Shown here one piece after another: positions 1-7,511 of a stretch of 64,000 nucleotides of DNA. A model generated the notes under the pieces. The model worked only from the letters and a program-made list of their open reading frames with translations, made no database searches and had not been told where the DNA came from. Source of the stretch: Verrucomicrobiota bacterium (GTDB taxonomy: Bacteria > Verrucomicrobiota > Verrucomicrobiia > Chthoniobacterales > UBA10450). How positions within the stretch are numbered: position 1 is the first letter of the stretch; each line of letters begins with the position of its first letter. The DNA lies in the NCBI GenBank assembly GCA_003218375.1, contig QHNH01000016.1, positions 183,009 through 247,008 on the forward strand. Direction: 5' to 3'. Both the position numbers and the translations under genes were made by a program.

Positions 1-165
1 CGGGATGGTTGGACGCAGTGGGGAAACGAAGATGTCGAGCAGAACACGAAACAAAACGTTGCTCACCGCAAAGGGCACGTAGAACCCCAGATGCGGCTAC
101 TTGAATCCCCCAGAGGATATCGTGGGAAGTAATTCCGGCTTCAACACAGCACGGGAGACTGACCG

Positions 166-759
166 TTGGTCATAGGCGCATTGGACCCGCTCACTCTTTC
201 CACAGTCGCTGCGACGATTGTGCAGCTAATCGGTATGTACCGACAGGAACGAGGTTCAAGAAAGGATCTCGACCATCGGGACTTCATCGAGTGGCTGGAA
301 TATCACCGACACGAAGACATTAAAGAACTCATCACGCACACCTTTAATCTGCAGTCGCAGGTCGACGACTTGTTGAGGCAGGACCACCGCGAAATCTTAC
401 GCCAGCTTGGTGAGGTGAACGGGATCGTCGGCGATATCCTCGCGCGGATGGACTCTTTCAAAGCGGTTGCTCTAACGATTTCTCCGGATCTGGGATTGTC
501 GGATCAGGCGCTGGGGTTTTTGCGCTTGCTCGCTGGGTCGAAAACGGCGGAACTCGCAGCACCGGGAGAAGGTCAGATTTTTGTCGACGGTTCCTTTTAC
601 CAAGCGACAGACGAACGGTTTGTCGACGACGATCTTCGTACGCTTGCACAGCACGGTTTCGTTACGCCCGGTTCGAGATCTTCGACCGGCAAGTACTTTA
701 AGCTCACGCGACGCGGGGCGAAGCTGGTCGAGTTGCTCCCGCCTGGCGACAACGGCTAG
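166..759 (+). CDS. hypothetical protein, helical N-terminus with possible winged-helix C-terminus
   Basis: I do not recognise this 197-residue protein. It begins at a TTG codon; no better ATG fits the frame. The first 25 residues are hydrophobic-leaning. Residues 30-100 are rich in charged helix formers (HRHEDIKELI, DDLLRQDHREILRQL), which suggests a coiled coil or helical bundle. Residues 125-195 (DDDLRTLAQHGFVTPG, then KYFKLTRRGAKLVELL) resemble a winged-helix fold, where a final helix-wing reads '..LTRRGAKLVE'. A regulatory or DNA-contacting role is only a guess. It stands alone, followed by about 700 bases without a convincing gene. Confidence 0.55.
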   Translation: MVIGALDPLTLSTVAATIVQLIGMYRQERGSRKDLDHRDFIEWLEYHRHEDIKELITHTFNLQSQVDDLLRQDHREILRQLGEVNGIVGDILARMDSFKAVALTISPDLGLSDQALGFLRLLAGSKTAELAAPGEGQIFVDGSFYQATDERFVDDDLRTLAQHGFVTPGSRSSTGKYFKLTRRGAKLVELLPPGDNG

Positions 760-955
760 GGTCGAACCTGATCGAGAGGGAGGGGCTGTATCTTGTGCAT
801 CGGCAGGCGAGTTCCACTGCCCATAGCACTTTTTGAAAGAAAAAGCTTGCAACGCAGTGGCTTCAAACCGCATTCTCGATTTACTGGCATGAAATAGAGC
901 CAGCGTTCGGGTTCAAAGCCGAGACGGGACGTCCGACATTTTCTAGTAAAAAATT

Positions 956-1036
956 GCCGCTCAGTCTGCCGCATCCGTGAGGACCGGCACCCTAAACGCC
1001 CGTTAAGGCTTTGAAAGACTGAGCGGCTTTCTTTTT
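956..1036 (+). terminator. 12-bp perfect stem with 48-nt loop and T-tract (terminator or small structured RNA)
   Basis: GCCGCTCAGTCT at 956-967 pairs perfectly with AGACTGAGCGGC at 1016-1027 and is followed directly by TTTCTTTTT. The long internal loop contains further short GC complementarity. It may terminate transcription from the gene ending at 759, or it may be a small RNA with an intrinsic terminator. Nothing else in 760-1478 looks coding: the ORFs there lack recognisable domains. Confidence 0.5.
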
Positions 1037-1478
1037 GAAGGCGGGTTCTTTCAAAAGAAGAGGCCGCTCGCGGCGCTAACCACGAACGGCCCGGGATTTT
1101 CCAAGCGTTCACGAACTCGCGCTTGGAGGCGCGCGTCCGTTTCAGAACGCTGTGGTGAAATCACACAATTGCACTTTCAGCTTTTTGCCCGGATGGCGTC
1201 AAGGGAGTTCGAAAGCTTCCATTGGAGGACTTGCTTATATGCAAACGAACCCATGGCATTCGGTGAAGCCGGAAACGAAAAACGTTTACCATGACAACAC
1301 CGAGTGCACCGAAGGCAATAACATTGAGGCTCACTATCGGCGCTCCGGCACCGCTAGTCGGCCTCGATGTGAGCATTGCACCCGTATCGACACGGGCGCG
1401 GGCCGGTAACCAACTGGCCGATTAGTAGCGGGCATGGTGGGACGCGATTGTTTCCACCATGCCCTGCCCGTCGCGAGA

Positions 1479-2171
1479 CTACCCGCCGACCGTCACGCTG
1501 ACCGGTTTGCTCCATTGGCCGACGCGGTTATCGCCGATGCGATAGATGGCGCGGTAGGTCCATTTTGCGGGCGCAGCGGGGAAGGACTGGGTATCTGTGT
1601 AACCAGGCGTCGTGTCGATCGCCAACAGGCCGAAGCCCTGGCCGCGGTCGACTTCGAGTTCGAGCTGGTCGAGAAAACTGGAGAAGCCGCCCCAATCCCA
1701 GCCGACATCGACCCGAGTGCCGTTAATCGTAGCGCTGATGTCGGGCTGAATGGTCGCGAGATCGGGGCCGGTTTGTTGCGCGCCCTCGATGCCGAGCGCC
1801 TGGCCCATCGCTGCATTGTAACCCGGGTGGGCCTTGACCTGTTTTACGAGGGCACGGAATCGCGGCTCGATTCCCGGCGCGACGGGCAGAACGGCGAGTG
1901 GAAACACGGGCGCGACGGGCGCACCGCTCGGAGGCAGATCGCCGCCGTAGCGGGCGAGGTCTTTCCATGCCGTCCACTGGCGGGAGCCGCCCAGCATGAT
2001 TTGCTGGCACTGGATCGTGTAGCTGAAGTAATCGGCATCGTTTGCCTGGGCGGTGACGGCGGCGGGGCTGAGATCAAGGGTGGCCGCGTAAGACGGAATG
2101 GCGTTTTTGAAGGTCTGGAGCTGAGCGCCGAAGCCTTCGTCGGCGGGGTTAATGGAACTGGATTTGGGCAT
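1479..2171 (-). CDS. FN3-like protein of the verrucomicrobial small-protein type (copy 1)
   Basis: The product is 230 residues from ATG 2171 (MPKSSSINPADEGFG). The frame stays open further upstream, but that stretch is low-complexity and covers a repeat array, so the internal ATG is preferred. Residues 1-130 are mainly helical. About 135-230 form a beta-rich, fibronectin-III-like domain ending in RAIYRIGDNRVGQWSKPVSVTVGG-type sequence. The overall plan matches the gene at 39182-39811: helical N-terminus, FN3-like C-terminus ending in '..GxWS(D/K)P..', and a 21-nt periodic array just upstream. No signal peptide is visible. The function is unknown. Confidence 0.7.
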   Translation of the reverse strand: MPKSSSINPADEGFGAQLQTFKNAIPSYAATLDLSPAAVTAQANDADYFSYTIQCQQIMLGGSRQWTAWKDLARYGGDLPPSGAPVAPVFPLAVLPVAPGIEPRFRALVKQVKAHPGYNAAMGQALGIEGAQQTGPDLATIQPDISATINGTRVDVGWDWGGFSSFLDQLELEVDRGQGFGLLAIDTTPGYTDTQSFPAAPAKWTYRAIYRIGDNRVGQWSKPVSVTVGG

Positions 2172-2224
2172 GGTTATTGGCGATTCGGGTGTTTTGAGGT
2201 TGAAACTGCGGGTGTCTGGAAAAG

Positions 2225-2503
2225 GTGGAGGCGTCGGGATGTTCGGCGCGCGCGTCGGGACGCCGGACGCGACCACCGCGAACCTGGAGGCGTGCGCGTC
2301 CACGATCCGCGTGATACGCCGTAGACTTGGACGCGTGCGCGCGGAGTTTGGCGGCAGCCCGGGGAACCAATGCGGCGCGGTGTTACCACTAGCCGGGCGG
2401 TCCGGCGAGAAATGGACGCGTGTGCCGGCAAGACGGACGCGCGCGGGTCGAAGGCTCCGACGCGTGGGGACAGCATCCCCATTCGCGCGGGGAGAACGCC
2501 GGC
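2225..2503. repeat. degenerate ~21-nt periodic repeat array upstream of FN3-like gene (array 1)
   Basis: The word GACGCG recurs at 2267, 2330, 2415, 2436 and 2459, and GGCGTG/GGCGCG variants occur near 2246 and 2288. Spacings are 21 or close multiples (63, 85, 21, 23). Reading in 21-nt steps gives about 13 units with the loose consensus GACGCGTGNGNGCGGAANNTG, several of them centred on the palindrome ACGCGT. The array ends about 54 bases before the ATG of the minus-strand gene at 2171. Beyond 2503 up to 2784 I see only GC-rich sequence with weak continuation of the period. Confidence 0.6.
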
Positions 2504-2784
2504 GAAAGCGAGCGGGAGCGGGGCAACGTCTGGGGAAATATTCACGGACGGAGCACATCATGCCCGATGTCCCCGAATCCCCGCAATGGGCCAAATGGCG
2601 TATGCCAGTCAGGGTCTGCCGAGCGGGCCAAAAGCGGACCGGGTGGCGTCCGTTGCCTTGGGGATTGCACATCGCCCTCCAGCGAGGCAAACTCCAACTG
2701 GGAGCCCCGCATGAACTTCACCCGTTACCCAATTTCCGAGTCAGGTGAAATGTCTTCGTCTAGTTCCCGCTAGATGTAAGCGCG

Positions 2785-3198
2785 ATGAAGCTGCTAATGT
2801 TCCTTATCGATCTTCCCATCAGGTTCATTTTCGCATTAGTCGGGTTCACACTTGGCGGATGGATTGGCTGGCTGGGAATAATCTTAGTCTTATTAAGATT
2901 CTTCGGCGTTATACATTGGCCGTGGTGGTTAGTAGCGGTGCCACTCGAATATGGCGTCATCTATTGTCTGTATATGACCATCGATGGAGCACTGCATCGG
3001 GCAGGGCTAAAAAAGATCGGTGGCTATGCGCGTTTCACGTCATTCGAAAGTAGGGAAGCCGAGGAGGCTTTCAAGCTTTCGCAGATGGGGACGGACGCAT
3101 ATATGGCCGAGAAGCAAGCTGAACTCGCTCCCAAGATTGACGCAATCATTGCTGAAGCGAAAGCACGACAAGAAGGCGAGAAAAAGCAGAACGAATGA
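2785..3198 (+). CDS. small two-helix membrane protein (integron cassette ORF)
   Basis: This 137-residue protein has two strongly hydrophobic segments, at about residues 3-38 (FIFALVGFTLGGWIGWLGII) and 45-66. A hydrophilic, Glu/Lys/Ala-rich cytoplasmic tail follows from about residue 85 to the end. Base composition is more AT-rich than in the core genes, suggesting acquisition. It ends eight bases before an attC site (3206-3329), so it is best read as a gene cassette. I could not find a clear recombination core on its left side, so it may be the first cassette remaining. The family is unknown. Confidence 0.7.
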   Translation: MKLLMFLIDLPIRFIFALVGFTLGGWIGWLGIILVLLRFFGVIHWPWWLVAVPLEYGVIYCLYMTIDGALHRAGLKKIGGYARFTSFESREAEEAFKLSQMGTDAYMAEKQAELAPKIDAIIAEAKARQEGEKKQNE

Positions 3199-3205
3199 TG
3201 GAATC

Positions 3206-3329
3206 ATCTAACCAAGTGCCGCAGCCAACCGCTGGCCGTTTTGTTGTTTAGATTTCAGATGACTTCAACATTAAACTCAGCAGCAAAGCTCGCTCCCGCC
3301 AGCGGTGGCTGAGCTTTGTCTCGTTAGAC
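3206..3329 (+). other. integron attC recombination site 1
   Basis: The R'' box ATCTAAC (3206-3212) is complementary to the R' box GTTAGA(C) at 3323-3329. Inside them, CAGCCAACCGCTGGC pairs with GCCAGCGGTGGCTG and leaves one unpaired A, the extrahelical base typical of folded attC. The length of about 124 bp is within the known attC range. It follows the stop codon of the upstream ORF and precedes the next ORF, as expected for cassettes. Confidence 0.85.
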
Positions 3330-3345
3330 CTACATATCGTACCTC

Positions 3346-3741
3346 ATGAATGATCACTCACCCAACTACTGGACCTACAGAATCTATCGACAGGGTTTCA
3401 ACGGTCAGCCGGAGTTTGTCGCATCCTATCTCGCCGAGACTGATCGCGAGTCACTAGATGCAGACCTCGCAGCCGAGCGAAGCCACCTAAGAGGTTATCT
3501 CGAGCGGTTCTTCCGCGGGGATGCTGGCGACTATGTTCGGCAGAATCAGTTGCGGGCCCAAGCTCTTCTCGGTGGTTTGGTCGCCAATGACCATTGTGCT
3601 TTGCATTCTGGTCTCTGGATCGACATAGCCGCGCCACGTGCGCGGCGCGCTGAGCGTCCCGAGCGGCTTGAGGCGCCCTCGCATGTTGACGGCAGAGTGC
3701 GCATTTGGCTGCAAGAGCGAAGCAACGCAAAAGAGATCTAA
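3346..3741 (+). CDS. hypothetical cassette protein
   Basis: The protein has 131 residues and no recognisable domain. The N-terminal half (YWTYRIYRQGFNGQPEF, ASYLAETDRESLDADLAAE) looks like a small folded alpha/beta protein. The C-terminal part is Arg/Ala-rich and may be disordered. The ORF lies exactly between attC sites 1 and 2, and its TAA stop is part of the R'' box of attC 2, an arrangement common for compact gene cassettes. The function is unknown. The reading frame is supported mainly by cassette geometry. Confidence 0.6.
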   Translation: MNDHSPNYWTYRIYRQGFNGQPEFVASYLAETDRESLDADLAAERSHLRGYLERFFRGDAGDYVRQNQLRAQALLGGLVANDHCALHSGLWIDIAAPRARRAERPERLEAPSHVDGRVRIWLQERSNAKEI

Positions 3742-3801
3742 CCGGACGATCTAGCGAACTCCGAAAAGGTTCGGAGTCGCTGATCTCATTCTCACTAGGC
3801 C
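3736..3801 (+). other. integron attC recombination site 2 (short)
   Basis: The R'' box is ATCTAAC at 3736-3742. The arms GATCTAGCGAACTCCGAA and TTCGGAGTCGCTGATC pair with two unpaired bases, around an AAGG loop. The R' side is ACTAGGC (3794-3800), a degenerate GTTAGGC. At about 66 bp this is the short attC class, shorter than sites 1 and 3. Confidence 0.8.
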
Positions 3802-3825
3802 AGTTTCCACACGCCCTTACAGCAC

Positions 3826-4743
3826 ATGCGCTTTCCCGCTGATAGTGAAGATCCGTTTTACGTTGGACTCGCAGGGATCAACGTTGAAGAGGGTGAAGTC
3901 AATTTGGGTATGGGGGTATTGCTTCGTCCTACCTTCGCTCATCTCATGGCTCCTTTCTTACTGGCATTCGCCCCAGCACGCCAGGGGTGCGCTCATCCTG
4001 CTCCGTGGAAAGCGGCAACTGGCGGTCTGGGATGGGATATACATGCCGAAATCGAAATCCCCCATATCTCTGGAGCTAGCTTAGATGACAGGCTAACTTT
4101 CGTTAGAACGGTTCTGGCACTTATTCGGCTCTGGGCATGCCCATCGATACTTGCACCCGTCGTATCCACAATTCGTTTCGCGACGGCCGCGAACGCGCCG
4201 GACAACGCTGCTCACTTCCTGCCTTTCGAAGTCGAGCCGATGCACATGCGGCTGAAATCAGCCTCGGATTGCTGCCTATCACACGAATCGCTCGGATGGA
4301 TAACCACCGCTTTGCCGAAGACCGTTGTTCTTGTCGATCGGCATCCGGAACTCGACATGGCGATGGTAGCGCTGGATCGATCCCAGTTTGTTCGAGAGCC
4401 GGCATTGATTCTGATGTCACTCTGGGCTGCGCTTGAGGCGATCTTCTCGCCGGACAAGGCCGCTGAGTTGAAGTTCCGGGTTGCTGCCCGTATTGCCTCC
4501 TATCTCGAACCCGCGGGAGCGGGGCGCCTGGAACTTTACAAAAAGGTTCGGAAGCTCTACGACGCACGCTCTGCGGCCGCTCACGGCAGCTCCAAGCTGA
4601 AGCCCGAATTTTCCCTAATCGAAACCTATTCCGTCCTCAGGCGCGCGTTCATCCTGATCATTGACAGGAATCACTTTCCCACGCAGCAAGAGCTTGAGGC
4701 TCTAATATTCTCTCCCGAGGATGCACACGCAACGACAGCATGA
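3826..4743 (+). CDS. Apea-type HEPN domain protein (integron cassette ORF)
   Basis: The product has 305 residues. The C-terminal part, about 185-300, reads like an Apea/HEPN domain: a hydrophobic helix (LILMSLWAALEAIFSP), a basic helix (KFRVAARIASYL), then LYDARSAAAHGS, which holds R248-x4-H253, the Rx4-6H motif of HEPN ribonucleases. Residues 1-180 are an unassigned N-terminal domain. HEPN proteins often act as RNA-cutting toxins or defence effectors; that role is inference here. The gene lies between attC 2 and attC 3, so it is a cassette. The next cassette encodes a nucleotidyltransferase, a fold known to pair with HEPN proteins. Confidence 0.7.
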   Translation: MRFPADSEDPFYVGLAGINVEEGEVNLGMGVLLRPTFAHLMAPFLLAFAPARQGCAHPAPWKAATGGLGWDIHAEIEIPHISGASLDDRLTFVRTVLALIRLWACPSILAPVVSTIRFATAANAPDNAAHFLPFEVEPMHMRLKSASDCCLSHESLGWITTALPKTVVLVDRHPELDMAMVALDRSQFVREPALILMSLWAALEAIFSPDKAAELKFRVAARIASYLEPAGAGRLELYKKVRKLYDARSAAAHGSSKLKPEFSLIETYSVLRRAFILIIDRNHFPTQQELEALIFSPEDAHATTA

Positions 4744-4746
4744 GCG

Positions 4747-4868
4747 ATCTAACCGGACGATGCGGCGAAGGACTGGCGATGCGAAGCCGAGTTAATTGTT
4801 ATGAGTTATCTGTTATCGGGAAGAAGGCTCTCGTCGCCAGTCGTCGCTGATCTTGGGTCTCGTTAGGC
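4747..4868 (+). other. integron attC recombination site 3
   Basis: R'' is ATCTAAC (4747-4753) and R' is GTTAGGC (4862-4868). GGCGAAGGACTGGCGA pairs with TCGCCAGTCGTCGCT with extrahelical bases. The roughly 65-base terminal loop is variable and AT-richer. Its left half starts with ATCTAACCGGACGAT, the same 15 bases that open attC 2, which shows the two sites are related. Confidence 0.85.
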
Positions 4869-4878
4869 GGTCGAAGCC

Positions 4879-5628
4879 ATGTTTACCGTAGGAGATCGGG
4901 AGCGGATTCACGACCGGGTTCTGCAAATAGCCGCAAACGATCCGCGCGTTGTCAGCGGCGCGATTGTCGGTTCGCTCGCGGTGTCGGAGGGAGATCGCTG
5001 GTCGGACCTCGATTTGACGTTCGCTGTCAGCGACGATTCCTCGCTCACGGATATCCTGGGGGATTGGACACGGACGCTTGTCGAGGAGTTCGGCGCTACG
5101 CCGCTGTTCGATTTGCCGAGCGGCGCTTCGATCTATCGCGTATTTCTGCTGCCGGGCTGCCTCCAGTTCGACCTCTCCTTCACGCCAGCAGCTAGTTTTG
5201 GCGCGATCGGTCCGAAGTTTAAGCTACTGTTCGGGACTGCGGCCGAAAGGCCGCCGGTCGGCTCTCCGGCACTGCACGAGCTCTTCGGTTATGCAGTCCA
5301 CCATTTCTTACGCGCTCGGATTTGCATCGAGCGACGGCGATTTTGGCAGGCAGAGTACTGGCTTGGCAGCGGACGAGATTACACGCTCAGCCTCGCCTGC
5401 GCGACGCGCGGTCTTACGCCGTTCCACGGTCGCGCCTTTGACGATCTCCCGGAGGAGGTGCGCGAGGGATTTGCCCAGGCGCTGCCGGCTTCGCTGGAGC
5501 GGGACGACCTGCTCGCCGCGCTTCGCGCCGCGATTGACGGGCTACTTCGCGAAGCAACTGCGGTAAAGGAAGTCGCGTCTAAAGTAGAGCCGCAGCTGCG
5601 TCAGCTCACGAAGCCCTGGAGTTTCTAA
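4879..5628 (+). CDS. nucleotidyltransferase-fold protein (ANT/Lnu-like), cassette ORF
   Basis: The product has 249 residues. It shows the nucleotidyltransferase signature G31-S32, D43-x-D45 (RWSDLDLTF) and a third acidic residue D98 in QFDLSF, the usual metal-binding carboxylates. The rest is helical (YAVHHFLRARICIERRRFW, then a C-terminal bundle), as in aminoglycoside or lincosamide nucleotidyltransferases, which also travel in integron cassettes. The substrate cannot be assigned from sequence. The ORF begins 10 bases after attC 3, and its own stop region contains a new R''-like TTCTAAC. The alternative reading is the antitoxin-like partner of the HEPN protein in the previous cassette. Confidence 0.75.
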   Translation: MFTVGDRERIHDRVLQIAANDPRVVSGAIVGSLAVSEGDRWSDLDLTFAVSDDSSLTDILGDWTRTLVEEFGATPLFDLPSGASIYRVFLLPGCLQFDLSFTPAASFGAIGPKFKLLFGTAAERPPVGSPALHELFGYAVHHFLRARICIERRRFWQAEYWLGSGRDYTLSLACATRGLTPFHGRAFDDLPEEVREGFAQALPASLERDDLLAALRAAIDGLLREATAVKEVASKVEPQLRQLTKPWSF

Positions 5629-5660
5629 CCAGGGCGAGGCAGCGAACGGTTGGGCACACG
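5623..5660 (+). other. half attC-like site (R'' side only)
   Basis: TTCTAAC at 5623-5629 overlaps the end of the nucleotidyltransferase ORF exactly as in the other cassettes. I could not find a matching R' arm downstream; a hairpin-forming intergenic repeat and a glmS 3' fragment follow instead. It probably marks where the cassette array was broken. Confidence 0.4.
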
Positions 5661-5689
5661 TTGGTCATCCCGAGGCTGGCCAAGCGCGC

Positions 5690-5835
5690 CGAGGGGCGGA
5701 GCGAAAGCACCAAGCACCAAGCACCAAGCTCCAGAGAAGCTCCAATAACCAAGCACCAAAGCAACGAGACGTGTGCCCTTTGAAGTTTGGAGCTTGGAGT
5801 TTCTCTGGAGCTTGGAGCTTGGAATTTGGAGCTCG
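5690..5835. repeat. long inverted repeat of CCAAGCACCAAGCTCC type
   Basis: The left arm has CAAGCACCAAGCACCAAGCT and CCAGAGAAGCTCC. The right arm has GGAGTTTCTCTGGAGCTTGG and TTGGAGCTTGGAATTTGGAG. Together they fold into an imperfect long hairpin. ACGTGTGCCC at 5770 is also complementary to GGGCACACGT at 5652. It fills most of the gene-free stretch 5629-5890. Confidence 0.7.
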
Positions 5836-5890
5836 ACCGCTTCCTCGCCGTCTACCCGGCTCGGGATGACATCCACTTTGGATGCCGGGC

Positions 5891-5968
5891 TTGTCGACGT
5901 CGCGGCCGAGCTCGACGGCGAGATGGCAGGCGAGAAGCTGGAGAGGAATCACGGTCAGGATGGGGCTG
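5891..5968 (-). pseudogene. truncated glmS 3'-end copy 3
   Basis: About 78 bases match the 3' end of the intact glmS gene (roughly 90% by eye). Read on the minus strand it encodes SPILTVIPLQLLACHLAVEL and then GRDVDKP, after which homology and the stop codon are lost. It is in the same orientation as glmS and lies at the left edge of the membrane-protein gene at 5993-7072. Confidence 0.85.
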
Positions 5969-5992
5969 ACCATTTACAAATTGTTGACGGCG

Positions 5993-7072
5993 TTACGTTG
6001 GCGGTCCCCAAATGTTCCAAATAAATTTGCTGTAGGGATCTTCGGCGACAGCTTGCAGAGTATACCGCAACGTTTTTGGATCGATATTCAACTTCGCGGC
6101 TGCCTGAGTCAGCGCCATTCTGGCGTCTCTTTGTTCCGGAGTTGCGTCGGCACTTTCGATATCCGCCCCAATGTCGTCGATCATTGCCGACGCTTCCTGG
6201 GCGCCGCGGAGGGAGAAGAGAGCTAGGTCCTTAATCCTTTCTCCCACATAGACCGCGAGCAACGCCTGGCTCATACAATCCGATACGTAATTGAAGTCGA
6301 AATTTGTTCGCACCGCCAAATCGACGGGGTCGGTCCACGCCAATTCGGCAATCGTCGTCACACCTTCATCATAAAAACGCTCGGCATTTACCTTGCCGAT
6401 ATTTTGCAGTATTTCGAGTTCGCTGTGTCCGGCTGCCGGATCTTCACCAAGGCCAAGCTGTTTTGAAGCAATGCGGCGACCGATCGTAAAAAGAGTGGTG
6501 GTCGGGAAGACACCGATCAGAAACGCGAGCGGAATCCCAACGGTGTCTTTTGCGAACACGGCTAATGCAACGGCGAATGGAGCCGCGATTAAGAACCGGA
6601 AGGCACCATTGTAAATATCGCCGGAGTTTAGATCACGTCGCCGGAGTCGGTCTAACTGATCGGACGTGACCCAGGTAAATGCTCCGACAAATGCGCTAAG
6701 AATAATTGGCGGCCAAGCGAATGAGCCATGCTGGGTTTGCCAAGTCTTTAAGGTCTCCGCGGTCCCCCACATACCCAGTCCAGCAACGGCCGCGAGCAGG
6801 AGCAAAGGAATAATGAAGTGCCGCCGCCCGTAATAACAGCCGTAATGTTTCTTGAACCGCTCGGCGAGTTGAGCGTCGGATTCTCCCTGGATATTAAGCG
6901 AGGGAAAATAGAGTCCGAAATAGAGCCGCAATGCGGCCCCGGTGAAATTAGTAAAGATCCTTTGACGCCGCTCTGCCCAGCCGGCTTTCGCAATCAAATA
7001 GAAGAACGCCGGCCAGAGCACGAGCATCCAGCCGAGGAGGCAGACGCTATCGATGAGGAAGTCGTAACGCAT
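5993..7072 (-). CDS. membrane protein with cytoplasmic C-terminal helical domain
   Basis: This 359-residue protein is not recognised. The hydrophobic segments suggest five or so membrane helices: residues 7-28, 85-103, 120-140, 162-180 and 185-200. After about residue 210 it is soluble. The stretch ILQNIGKVNAERFYDEGVTT followed by ELAWTDPVDLAVRTNF resembles a helix-hairpin-helix-like unit. The last 50 residues are helical (MIDDIGADIESADATPEQRD). The gene sits between two degenerate copies of the glmS 3' end, so it looks like cargo of an insertion. Function is unknown; a membrane effector or sensor is possible but unproven. Confidence 0.75.
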   Translation of the reverse strand: MRYDFLIDSVCLLGWMLVLWPAFFYLIAKAGWAERRQRIFTNFTGAALRLYFGLYFPSLNIQGESDAQLAERFKKHYGCYYGRRHFIIPLLLLAAVAGLGMWGTAETLKTWQTQHGSFAWPPIILSAFVGAFTWVTSDQLDRLRRRDLNSGDIYNGAFRFLIAAPFAVALAVFAKDTVGIPLAFLIGVFPTTTLFTIGRRIASKQLGLGEDPAAGHSELEILQNIGKVNAERFYDEGVTTIAELAWTDPVDLAVRTNFDFNYVSDCMSQALLAVYVGERIKDLALFSLRGAQEASAMIDDIGADIESADATPEQRDARMALTQAAAKLNIDPKTLRYTLQAVAEDPYSKFIWNIWGPPT

Positions 7073-7293
7073 TTGGGGGTTGTGTTAACCGTCCTCTGGT
7101 AAGAGCCTCCCACCGGCGTTTAGATCGCTGCTCGGAGAGTTTTTCATACCTGTAACTACGAAAGTCGTGAAAAGAGGTTCCAGGAAATCGTTAGGAAAAA
7201 CTTTTCTCGCGAATTCCGCCAACCACAGATCGCCGCGAGCAACCCCGAGATGAGGGCGCGTAGTTCCTCGTCTAAATCCAGCTACGTCCTCGC

Positions 7294-7415
7294 AAGTCAC
7301 TCGACCGTGACGCTCTTGACGAGATTGCGCGGCTTGTCGACGTCGCGGCCGAGCTCGACGGCGAGATGGTAGGCGAGGAGCTGAAGCGGATGACTGTGAG
7401 AATAGGGCTGACGTA
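7294..7415 (-). pseudogene. truncated glmS 3'-end copy 2
   Basis: About 120 bases are roughly 91% identical to the last 120 bases of glmS. They include the same stop position and encode [20 protein letters not shown] followed by KSVTVE. A one-base deletion near 7400 puts the upstream part out of frame relative to glmS. It lies between the methyltransferase gene (7512-8462) and the membrane-protein gene, in the same orientation as glmS. 7073-7293 holds no gene that I can support. Confidence 0.9.
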
Positions 7416-7511
7416 ACGGGGACGGGAGAGTGACGAGCGCCGGCAATTCCTCACGCGCCATCCGCAGCCCGGTCGTGCCATCCGTCGCCGTAAACAAAGC
7501 GTAGCTGGATT

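Noticed and set aside
1434-2324. Plus-strand 296-residue ORF
   Set aside because: Antisense shadow of the FN3-like gene at 1479-2171; its protein has no domain and odd composition.
2172-2690. N-terminal extension of the FN3-like ORF to 2690
   Set aside because: Covers the repeat array, is Arg/Pro-rich and low-complexity, and precedes a good ATG; kept as repeat rather than coding sequence.
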